Source: Deltaproteobacteria bacterium
GTDB lineage: Bacteria; Myxococcota_A; Polyangia; Polyangiales; Houyiibacteriaceae
NCBI GenBank assembly: GCA_017644045.1
Contig: JAEPMI010000013.1
Span: forward strand, 124,001-188,000
DNA length: 64,000 nt
Direction of reading: 5' to 3'
Shown here in pieces: positions 15,548 to 22,694 of this stretch (its first letter is position 1; each line of letters opens with the position of its first letter). The translations under genes and the position numbers were made by a program. The notes under the pieces were generated by a model that searched no databases, was not told the DNA's origin, and saw only the letters and a list, made by a program, of their open reading frames with translations.

Positions 15548-18115
15548 TCAGTCGCAGCCTTCGAGGCTCCGAATCCATGCGCCGATGAGCTCGCGGCCCG
15601 GCTCGTCCACGGTGTTGCGGTACGGGTGCATTCGGTACGAGTCCGTGCGGCTGATGCGCTGGTAGAGCATCGAGCGGTCGGGGTCGCCGGGGGCGATGAC
15701 CTTCGCGTCGATGATTCCGAACTTCGAACCGATCGGGTTCTGGTCGCAGACGTTCGTCTCGAGGAGCGTGTTGCCGAATCGGTAATCGGCGGGCCCATAG
15801 CCGCTGCCTCCGGGGCGATGGCAGTAGGCGCAGTTGGTGTTCAGCCACGAACGCGCGCGGTCGTCGAGGCTCGCGGTCGGGTCGTAGGGGTCGGGCATCT
15901 CGGGTAGATCGTCGAGCTCGGCCGGCGGAGTGAAGCGGAAGGCACCGATGGCTTCGAGTGTATCGATCTGGTTCGCCCACTGGCCGGTCTCGGGGTAGTA
16001 GCCGACCGCATCCAGCTGCTGGAAGCTCATCGCGATCGACACACCCGCGGGCGTCGAGTGGCACTGCACGCACTGGTCGCGGCCAGGGAGCGTCCAGTCG
16101 TGTCCGTTGACGTTGGTGTCGACCGGCGTGTCGATGAGGATCGCGTCGCTCTGATCGGGGAGCCATTGGTACGAGTACATGCTCCACTCGCCGTCCTCGT
16201 GTTTCTGGAGGATACGGGTCTCCGCGCGCTGGCCCTCGAAGTCGAAGGTCTTCATGAGCACCGAGCCCGGCGGGACCACCAGGTTGCCGTTCGATGCCGG
16301 GAAGATGGTCTCGCCCTCCGGCAGGAAGAGGTAGCGCTGCTTGTAGGCGTCGTCCGAGAAGAACGAGGCGTTGACCGTGTACGGAATCGCGCCCTCCGCC
16401 GCACGGAGCGGGTCGGCGGGGTCCACGCAGCCGGTCATCGAGAGTCGCTCGGGCATGCCGGGGTCGGCTTCGGGCACGAGTTTGTGAATCGTGCCGAGGA
16501 ACCAGTCGAGCATGTAGAGCTCGCCATCGGCGTCGCGCGCGAAGCTCGAGACGGTCCCGAGCCGGTCGACCACGAAGCGGTTCGATCCGGTCGCGGGGTC
16601 GTAGGCCCAGACCATGCCCTGACAGAAGTCCCCGTAGACGATCTTGCCGACCATCTCGGGAATGGCGCTCCCGCGGTACGGGTAGCCCATGGTGATGGCG
16701 CAGCCGAAGGCGTGCTTGTACTCGAACTCCGGGGTAACGAAGCCGGTCGTGCTGCAGGTGCCATCCGCGACGATGTCTTCCTGGCGGCAGTGGTTGCCTT
16801 CCATGGTGTCCCAGCCGTAGTTCCCGCCCGCTACGACGCGGTCGAGCTCCTCGTACGAGGTCAGACCGACGTCACCGACCCAGAGCTCGTCGGTCGCGGG
16901 GTCGAAGGCCATGCGCCACGGGTTGCGGAACCCGAGCGCGAACACCTCCGGCGCGCCGCCCCCGCCTACGAAGGGGTTGGAGGGGGGGATGGCGTAGGGC
17001 AGCGCGCCGGGAGGGTCCACATCGATGCGGAGAATCTTGCCGTTCAGGTCGAAGGGGTCCTGAGGGGTGGTGGCGGGGAAGTCCCCACCGTCGCCGACCG
17101 AGACGTAGAGGAAGCCGTCGGGGCCGAACTGGAGGGCTCCGCCGTTGTGGTCGGGCTTCGACTGGGGAATGACCAGCAGCCGCTCTTCGGTGGTTCGGTC
17201 GATGGTTCCGTCGACCCGCACGTCGTAGCGGGCGAGCACCTGTCGGGCCTCGAACCCCGTGCGGGTCTCGTGCTCGGTGAAGTAGAGGAAGACCGAGCCG
17301 TCGGTCGGGTGGAAGGTGATGCCGATGAGTCCGTTCTCGTAGCCCGAGAAGACCTGGTCGGTGAGGTCGAGGGCGATGGTCGCCGTGCTCGCGCCTGCGG
17401 CCGGGAAGGTCATGACGCGCCCTTGCTGCTCGATGGCGTACCAGCGGTTCCCGCTGGGATCGATGACCATGCCCACCGGCTGTTGGAGCGTGATGTCCGG
17501 GAACGCTCGCTCGAGCGCCACGCCCTGGGTCCTCGAGGTTCCGATCGCGGTGCAGGTCGTGTTGGTCGGACGTGCGAGCAGGCCGGTGGCCACGGTCGGT
17601 GGCCGGGTCTGGCGGCAGAGCTCGTGAGTGGAGTCGACCTCACCCTCCTGGAGGATCTCGTCGCCGGCGGTTCCGTCGCCGTCGCCGTCGTCGAGGCCGA
17701 CCCGCACGAGGCTTCCACCGAACTCACAGCGCTCGCCCGGCTCGAGCTCCACCAGGTCCACGACCACCGGGACTCCGTCGGAGCCGTCGGAGCCATCGCT
17801 CCCGTCGGAGCCGTCGGAGCCATCGGAGCCGTCGCTCCCGTCGCTCCCATTGCAGATGTAGGCGACGTCCTGGACCTCGCCCTCCTGCAGCTCGCCGTCG
17901 AAGGCGATTCCGCCACCGGCGCCGTCGTCGAGCCCGGCCCGAACCGAGATTCCTCCGTCCGGGCATCGATCGCCCGGAGGTTCTTCGGCGGTCCGTACGA
18001 GCCAGCGAGCGGCCGGTCCCGCGTCGGTGACCATGGTGACTCCGCCGTCCGATCCGCAGGCGGCGCTCATCAGTGCGCCGAACAGGATGCCGGCCCGTGT
18101 TCGAGTGATCTCCAT
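15548..18115 (-). CDS. Lipoprotein: DUF7151-like/GSD-repeat region, PQQ-type sugar dehydrogenase propeller, diheme C-terminus
   Basis: 855 aa. Lipobox MSAAC (Cys20). Two copies of a small Cys/Gly/Asp module (residues ~45-90 and ~122-168, each ending QEGEV... and Cys) flank eight GSD triplets (90-114), the arrangement of DUF7151-type modules. Residues ~195-540 form a glucose/sorbosone-dehydrogenase-like beta-propeller: DHNGGALQFGPDG (catalytic His region), SVGDGGD, GKILRIDVD, FRNPWRMAFDP, GGNYGWDTMEG. The last ~300 residues carry two c-type heme motifs, CVQCH (682-686) and CAYCH (762-766). Electrons from PQQ-dependent oxidation could pass to these hemes. A sigma-54 promoter lies upstream and GGGGAGAG precedes ATG 18115. 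Confidence 0.85.
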   Translation of the reverse strand: MEITRTRAGILFGALMSAACGSDGGVTMVTDAGPAARWLVRTAEEPPGDRCPDGGISVRAGLDDGAGGGIAFDGELQEGEVQDVAYICNGSDGSDGSDGSDGSDGSDGSDGSDGVPVVVDLVELEPGERCEFGGSLVRVGLDDGDGDGTAGDEILQEGEVDSTHELCRQTRPPTVATGLLARPTNTTCTAIGTSRTQGVALERAFPDITLQQPVGMVIDPSGNRWYAIEQQGRVMTFPAAGASTATIALDLTDQVFSGYENGLIGITFHPTDGSVFLYFTEHETRTGFEARQVLARYDVRVDGTIDRTTEERLLVIPQSKPDHNGGALQFGPDGFLYVSVGDGGDFPATTPQDPFDLNGKILRIDVDPPGALPYAIPPSNPFVGGGGAPEVFALGFRNPWRMAFDPATDELWVGDVGLTSYEELDRVVAGGNYGWDTMEGNHCRQEDIVADGTCSTTGFVTPEFEYKHAFGCAITMGYPYRGSAIPEMVGKIVYGDFCQGMVWAYDPATGSNRFVVDRLGTVSSFARDADGELYMLDWFLGTIHKLVPEADPGMPERLSMTGCVDPADPLRAAEGAIPYTVNASFFSDDAYKQRYLFLPEGETIFPASNGNLVVPPGSVLMKTFDFEGQRAETRILQKHEDGEWSMYSYQWLPDQSDAILIDTPVDTNVNGHDWTLPGRDQCVQCHSTPAGVSIAMSFQQLDAVGYYPETGQWANQIDTLEAIGAFRFTPPAELDDLPEMPDPYDPTASLDDRARSWLNTNCAYCHRPGGSGYGPADYRFGNTLLETNVCDQNPIGSKFGIIDAKVIAPGDPDRSMLYQRISRTDSYRMHPYRNTVDEPGRELIGAWIRSLEGCD
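17774..17848 (-). repeat. Trinucleotide-based repeat encoding (Gly-Ser-Asp)8
   Basis: Eight consecutive 9 bp units (GGCTCCGAC or GGGAGCGAC on the minus strand) encode a collagen-like G-x-y tract in the PQQ-dehydrogenase lipoprotein. Copy number could vary by slippage without frameshift. Confidence 0.85.
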
Positions 18116-18156
18116 CGTTCTCTCCCCAGCGTGATCCCCACGCCGAGAGAAGACAG

Positions 18157-18173
18157 AGCACTCCTCGTGCCAG
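18157..18173 (-). promoter_or_regulatory. Sigma-54 (-24/-12) promoter of the PQQ-dehydrogenase lipoprotein
   Basis: Minus-strand CTGGCACGAGGAGTGCT matches the consensus YTGGCACGRNNNTTGCW at every defined position but one (G for the first T of TTGC). The GG and GC elements are correctly spaced. The predicted transcription start near 18145 gives a ~30 nt leader before ATG 18115. Confidence 0.75.
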
Positions 18174-18249
18174 GCTCAGACCCCGAGAACGGCGGCCCTT
18201 TCCGCCCCGGCGTTCCCCATTTGGTCCACCTGTCCCGATCTGGGTCAGC

Positions 18250-18894
18250 TCAGTCGCCGAGCATCGCCCGCCGGTAGCTCGGCTCTCGCGGCGCGTCCGC
18301 GTCGCCGCACTCGATGCCGCGCTCCGCGTACCAGGCGTGCAGCCCGCCATCGGCCTCGTACTTCGCCTGGAGCCGGTCCATGAGCGCGCTCGCCGGCGCA
18401 CCGCCGCGCCGCTCCGCGAGGTACCAGTGCAAGGCCGCCTCGGCGCCGGCGACCTGCACCCGCGCGCCCGTCGGGTCTGCGTCCGGATCGTCGATCGTCG
18501 CGGCCGCCATGCCGAGCGGATAGCCGACTCGGATCGCCGCCTCGAGTCGCGCTCGCTCGTCGCCTTCGGCGAGCTCGTCGAAGAAGGGGCAGAGCTCCAC
18601 CGACACGTCGGGGCTCGCTTCCAGCCAATCGCTCAGCGCGACGGCGGTCGGTTTGCCGGTGTCGTTGGTGACCGGCGTCCCGGGCTCCTTCACCCAGCGT
18701 TCGATCCAGGCGGCGATCGCGTCCAGCTGATCTGCGCTTCGCGTCTCGCCGGGCGAACCGAGCAGCTCGCTGAGCGAGGGGCCCGCCTCTGCCATGACCT
18801 CGTCGCCGGTCTCCGTCTCGGCGGCCGGCTCGCGCACGTCACCACCACCACACGCCGCCAGGACCAGCAGCGCGGTCATCCATCGTTCACCCAT
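18250..18894 (-). CDS. Putative lipoprotein of unknown function
   Basis: 214 aa. Signal peptide MGERWMTALLVLAAC with a lipobox Cys at ~15, then a Gly/Glu/Thr linker and a helical domain of ~170 residues with two Cys (LCPFFDEL and IECGD) and no recognised motif. GGAGG lies 7 nt before ATG 18894, but that Shine-Dalgarno forms one arm of a perfect 8 bp hairpin (18901-18924), so translation may be controlled. It is 61 bp downstream of the VWA-like gene in a probable three-gene run beginning at 21927. Function unknown. Confidence 0.65.
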   Translation of the reverse strand: MGERWMTALLVLAACGGGDVREPAAETETGDEVMAEAGPSLSELLGSPGETRSADQLDAIAAWIERWVKEPGTPVTNDTGKPTAVALSDWLEASPDVSVELCPFFDELAEGDERARLEAAIRVGYPLGMAAATIDDPDADPTGARVQVAGAEAALHWYLAERRGGAPASALMDRLQAKYEADGGLHAWYAERGIECGDADAPREPSYRRAMLGD

Positions 18895-18900
18895 CGTGAC

Positions 18901-18924
18901 CTCCGGGAAGACTGTCTCCCGGAG
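18901..18924 (-). promoter_or_regulatory. Hairpin that masks a Shine-Dalgarno
   Basis: CTCCGGGA (18901-18908) and TCCCGGAG (18917-18924) are perfect inverted repeats with an 8 nt loop. On the minus strand the distal arm contains the GGAGG of the lipoprotein gene starting at 18894. It could also weakly terminate transcription from the VWA-like gene, although no U-tract follows. Confidence 0.45.
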
Positions 18925-18955
18925 GCCTGCGGAATTGGGTCGCGATGGACGACGC

Positions 18956-20449
18956 TCAGATGAACATGCAGCTCGCGTGGACGTAGCTCATCGGCTCGAC
19001 GACCTCGCTCTCGGCGCACGCGCGGTCGATGTTCTCACCGATGCGCTGCATCAGCTCCCAGTCGGCGCGGATGTCCGGGTCCTCGTAGAGGCGCTGCCAG
19101 CCTTCGACCGAGACCTCCATCATCGGCAGCACGCCGCGCGCGCGGGCGCAGTCACCGGCGCCGTAGAGCTCGGTCTGGAAGCGCAGGCCGAGGTACATGT
19201 TCACCATCATGAAGGGCTTGGTGATCAGCGGGTTGCTGAACGAAGGCCACATGTCGGCCGGGTTCTGACCGGAGGCGAGCACGTTCCACGAGCCGGCGTC
19301 GACGTTCCGGTCCTCGCCGGAGGCGTCCGTGTAGCTCGCGGTCACCGCCAGCGCCTGATGGCCCGGCGCGACCGACGCGCTCTCGTCCGCGAAGAGCTCG
19401 ACGAAGAAGCCGCCGCCACCACCGCGTCGACCGGTGTCGACGTCGCTCTCGCTCTCTCGCGCGCCGACGAAGAGGGCTGGCGCGACGATGACGGCACCGC
19501 TCGCGTCGACCTCGGTCCCGGCGGGCGCGCCGAACACGCGACCGAGCGAGTAGCCCTCCATCGGCCGCACCTCGAGGTGCAGGTCGGTGGCGATCGGGTG
19601 CAGGGCCGTCTCGCCGACCAGGGTCATCACGTCGCGCATGTCGCCCTCGTCGCTCGCGAAGTAGAAGGTGCCGCCGCCCGCTTGCGCGAGCTCCTTCGGG
19701 TAGGCGCTGGTGTCCGCATCGGTGATCACGGTCGTGGCGATCCCGTCGCGCGCGGCGTCGCCCAGGAGCTCGAGGAGCGGCTCCGGCTCCTGGATGCCGC
19801 TGGTCGCGCGGCCATGGGTCAGGAGCACCACTCGACCCTCGCGGGTCTCGTCGGCGCGGGCGATCGACACCGCTTCGGCGAGGGCGCCGAAGAGATCGCG
19901 ACCTCCATCGGAGACGCCGAGCTCCAGATCTCCGACATCGCCGGGCGCGGCCTGGTCGACGATCGGCTCGACCGCTCCGTCGAAGGTCAGCACGCTCACG
20001 CGGTCGTCCGGGTCGAGCGCGGCGATCAAGTGCGAGACCTCGTCCGCGTGCGCGACCCGCCGCTCGATGGCGATCACCACATGGCTCGAGGGACGCTCGA
20101 GCGCGCTCGGATCGAGCGAGGTGCGAAGCGCGACGTAGCCCATGGTCCAGTTGCCACCGTCGAAGCGCGGCGCGACCGCGAGGCCCGTCTGGACACAGAC
20201 ATCGGCGCCGCAGTCGACCGCCGGCAGATCGACGGCGTGCTCGGCGAAGAAGCCTACGGGGTCGAGCATGCTCTCGTCGGGGATCTCGCCGCGCTCGGCG
20301 ACGGCGCGGAACTGGCCGATGTCGGCCGCACCGCCGAAGGTGACGCCGCGGCTGCCGTCGCCGGTCGGCGTGCTCATCGGGGCCTCGGAGGCGCAGGCCC
20401 CGAGCAGCGCGAGTGCCACGGCGAGGGTGAGTCTGTTCTCGGTCTTCAT
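18956..20449 (-). CDS. Lipoprotein with a von Willebrand factor A-like domain lacking MIDAS residues
   Basis: 497 aa. Lipobox LLGAC (Cys ~19). Residues ~95-300 resemble the bacterial VWA domains of secreted Ca-type proteins: LDPDDRVSVLTFDG, SDGGRDLFGALAEAV, GRVVLLTHGRAT, GIATTVI, LAQAGGGTFYFA. The metal-binding DxSxS is replaced by IERRV in HVVIAIERRVAHAD, and the usual Thr of the GGTDL-like segment is Arg, so metal binding is probably lost. The C-terminus has a second beta domain and three Cys. GGGAGG precedes ATG 20449, which overlaps the upstream gene by 4 nt. Confidence 0.7.
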   Translation of the reverse strand: MKTENRLTLAVALALLGACASEAPMSTPTGDGSRGVTFGGAADIGQFRAVAERGEIPDESMLDPVGFFAEHAVDLPAVDCGADVCVQTGLAVAPRFDGGNWTMGYVALRTSLDPSALERPSSHVVIAIERRVAHADEVSHLIAALDPDDRVSVLTFDGAVEPIVDQAAPGDVGDLELGVSDGGRDLFGALAEAVSIARADETREGRVVLLTHGRATSGIQEPEPLLELLGDAARDGIATTVITDADTSAYPKELAQAGGGTFYFASDEGDMRDVMTLVGETALHPIATDLHLEVRPMEGYSLGRVFGAPAGTEVDASGAVIVAPALFVGARESESDVDTGRRGGGGGFFVELFADESASVAPGHQALAVTASYTDASGEDRNVDAGSWNVLASGQNPADMWPSFSNPLITKPFMMVNMYLGLRFQTELYGAGDCARARGVLPMMEVSVEGWQRLYEDPDIRADWELMQRIGENIDRACAESEVVEPMSYVHASCMFI

Positions 20450-21927
20450 CGGTCCTCCCAGTGAGTGAGCAAGACGCCCCGCAGACCCGGCTCGAGGCCG
20501 CAGTCCGCGTGCGCGGCGACGACGCGGGTCGCGTCGTCGAGCAGTCGGGTCTCTCGGCGGCCTTCGCCGGAGAGGGTCAGGATCTCCTCGACCACGGGCA
20601 CGCCGGGGTTGAGGCGCCAGGTGCCCATGTCCCACGCGAGCGGCTCGGCGTAGCCGCCGCAGACCATGCGCGAGCCCTGGCACAGGGCGCGAGCCTCGGT
20701 GGGATCACGGCGGCGGAGGCGCTCGAGAACGAGGCCCTCGTGCTCACCCGTGACCTCGAGGAAGTCCGTCTCGGAGTGGAGCTCGACATGCTCGCCGACC
20801 TCGAAGCCCGCGTACTCGCCCGGCACGCAGAGCGTGAGCTCGTAGGTCTCGAGCGCGAGCGGCGGCAGCCGGGGGGCTCCCGGGTCGCTCGGGTCGACAT
20901 CGTCGGGGAGCTCGCGGCTCTCGCCGATCTCCTCGAGCTCGATCGCGAAGCATCCGTCGGAGAAGACGTCGAAGCCGCGCACGACCGCTTCGCTCGGCAC
21001 CTCGCCCGCCCAGGAGAAGACGCCGACCGAGCTCGCGCGCTCACAGCTCGCCGGCTCGGCGCTCGGCTCTGGCGTGGCGACGAGGAGCATGCCGGTCTCC
21101 GCGAGTCGGAAGCCGTCGCGGCGGGTCTCGAGGGTGAGCGTGCCCGGGCTCTCCCAGCGCGTGGTGCTGGCCGGGTACGCGACCAGCCGCGGCTCCAGCC
21201 CATCGGCGCTGAGGATCAGCGCGTCACAGGCGCGCTCGGTCGCGGTCCCGTCGAAGGGTCGGGTGAGGTCCGCGCTCTGGCCGGGCTCGAGGCTGAAGGT
21301 GCGTGCTTCGTCGAAGAGGCTCGGGTCGAGCGCGCGGGCGAGCTCGTCTCCACCACCACCGAGCTCCATCCACTGCAGCAGCCAGTCGCAGTCGATCGAG
21401 GCGTCGACCCAGCGCACGCGCACGCTGACCGTCTCGTCCGACTGGTGCTCGAGGATTGGGCCACCGGCCGTGGTCATGATCGGCTCCACCGGCGAGGTCG
21501 CGATGCAGGCCAGGGACCCGAGGGCGATGGCCGCGCGGGGCATCGCTTCGCTCGAGGTGCGCTCGGTGCCGGCCAGCGCGATCGCGAGCGGAGCGACCAC
21601 GAGCGCGACCAGATCGGTCGGGTCCGTCGTGGTCGACCAACCGACCGCGGCGTCCCACATCGAGGCCAAGGTGGGCGAGAGGTTGATCGCCGCGAAAGGC
21701 GCGGCCACCGCCGCGAAGACCAGCACTCGAGCGCGCCGCGTGCGTGCTCCGACCAGCGCCGCGACCAGCACCGGCGCGACGATCAACCCTGCGAAGTCGC
21801 TGAGCTTTCCGGTCAGAGCCCCCGGGAGCACGCCGGCGCCCTTCAGCACGTGGTCGTTGAGCGCGAGGAGCGCGAGCGCGCTCCACCACGCGGGGTGCCG
21901 GAGAGGGGCGAAGTTCGGCGAAGGCAT
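20446..21927 (-). CDS. Membrane protein with GKLSDFAGL motif and a large extracytoplasmic domain
   Basis: 493 aa. The N-terminal ~120 residues hold about four membrane helices and the conserved-looking segment NDHVLKGAGVLPGALTGKLSDFAGL, a pattern seen in uncharacterised myxobacterial membrane proteins. A fifth helix (AAIALGSLACIATSP, ~132) leads to a ~340-residue extracytoplasmic region with several Cys pairs. It is translationally coupled to the VWA-like gene (4 nt overlap), suggesting a joint envelope function. ATG 21927 lies very close to a sigma-54-like element at 21939-21955, so the true start could be slightly downstream. Function unknown. Confidence 0.65.
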   Translation of the reverse strand: MPSPNFAPLRHPAWWSALALLALNDHVLKGAGVLPGALTGKLSDFAGLIVAPVLVAALVGARTRRARVLVFAAVAAPFAAINLSPTLASMWDAAVGWSTTTDPTDLVALVVAPLAIALAGTERTSSEAMPRAAIALGSLACIATSPVEPIMTTAGGPILEHQSDETVSVRVRWVDASIDCDWLLQWMELGGGGDELARALDPSLFDEARTFSLEPGQSADLTRPFDGTATERACDALILSADGLEPRLVAYPASTTRWESPGTLTLETRRDGFRLAETGMLLVATPEPSAEPASCERASSVGVFSWAGEVPSEAVVRGFDVFSDGCFAIELEEIGESRELPDDVDPSDPGAPRLPPLALETYELTLCVPGEYAGFEVGEHVELHSETDFLEVTGEHEGLVLERLRRRDPTEARALCQGSRMVCGGYAEPLAWDMGTWRLNPGVPVVEEILTLSGEGRRETRLLDDATRVVAAHADCGLEPGLRGVLLTHWEDR

Positions 21928-21938
21928 GCCCTGGGTTC

Positions 21939-21955
21939 AGCAGGGTTCGTGCCAG
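21939..21955 (-). promoter_or_regulatory. Possible sigma-54 promoter
   Basis: Minus-strand CTGGCACGAACCCTGCT differs from the sigma-54 consensus at a single defined position. The predicted transcription start would fall only one or two bases before ATG 21927, which is unusual, so confidence is modest. Confidence 0.4.
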
Positions 21956-22074
21956 CGCCAGGGCTGCAGTTCGGCGTGCCACGCTGGGCCAACGGCCGGA
22001 TCGCTCACCAGCGCTGTCAGTGATCGGCCGTCGGGAGGCGCCGGGCAGCGGAGGAAGGTACGCTATGGGGTCCG

Positions 22075-22605
22075 ATGTCTTGCTTCCGACCGCTGCCGCT
22101 GCTCTGCGCGCTCGTCCTGACGGCGTGCAGCATCGAGGCCGTCGAGCTCGATGGACTGAGCTGCCCGTGCGCCGATGGCTGGGTCTGCCTGGAGTCGGTC
22201 TGTGTGCGCTCCGACGAGGTTCCGGATTCCGGGACGCGGGATCTCGGGTTCGCGGACCAGGGCGTCGGGGAGGACGAGGGCGTCGCGCTGGCGGACCATG
22301 GCGTGGCCGACGATCTGGGCGCGCCGGACGGCGGGCCCGAGGGCGATGGCGGGAGCGCGGAGCCCGTCGATTGCTCACCGCTCTTGCGTCGCGCGAACAC
22401 CCAGTTCTGTGCGGCGACACGGGAGAGCTGCTCGGCGGAGGCCTACAACATGACCACCTGCGACGAGCTCTGTGCTGCTGCGGGTCTGGTGTGCCTCGAG
22501 GCCTACGACGACCTGAACCCCGGTTGCGGCCCGAATCTGGAAGCGCCGCTGACCTGTGACGACGACATGAGAATGGGCTACCACTGCCTCTGCGTCCGCG
22601 AATGA
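22075..22605 (+). CDS. Cys-rich putative lipoprotein
   Basis: 176 aa. Signal peptide with lipobox LVLTAC (Cys ~18), a short Cys cluster (LSCPCADGWVCLESVCV), a ~55-residue Gly/Asp/Glu-rich linker (GVGEDEGVALADHGVADDLG), then a C-terminal domain with about nine Cys (QFCAATRESCSAEAY, CDELCAAAGLVCLEAY, YHCLCVRE) that probably forms a disulfide-bonded fold. TACGCT at 22059-22064 is a possible -10 box. It converges with the aldehyde dehydrogenase gene across a 90 bp region containing a hairpin. Function unknown. Confidence 0.7.
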   Translation: MSCFRPLPLLCALVLTACSIEAVELDGLSCPCADGWVCLESVCVRSDEVPDSGTRDLGFADQGVGEDEGVALADHGVADDLGAPDGGPEGDGGSAEPVDCSPLLRRANTQFCAATRESCSAEAYNMTTCDELCAAAGLVCLEAYDDLNPGCGPNLEAPLTCDDDMRMGYHCLCVRE

Positions 22606-22626
22606 GCGCCGCAGGCGAGTCCTCGC

Positions 22627-22664
22627 CCTCACCCTTTCTGCAGGTGGAAGCACAGGGTGAGGGA
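22627..22664. terminator. Candidate bidirectional terminator hairpin
   Basis: CCCTCACCCT (22627-22636) and AGGGTGAGGG (22655-22664) form a perfect 10 bp stem with an 18 nt loop between two convergent genes. No U-tract is present. Confidence 0.45.
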
Positions 22665-22694
22665 TAGGGCGTGCCGCCGTCGGCGATACGCTGA

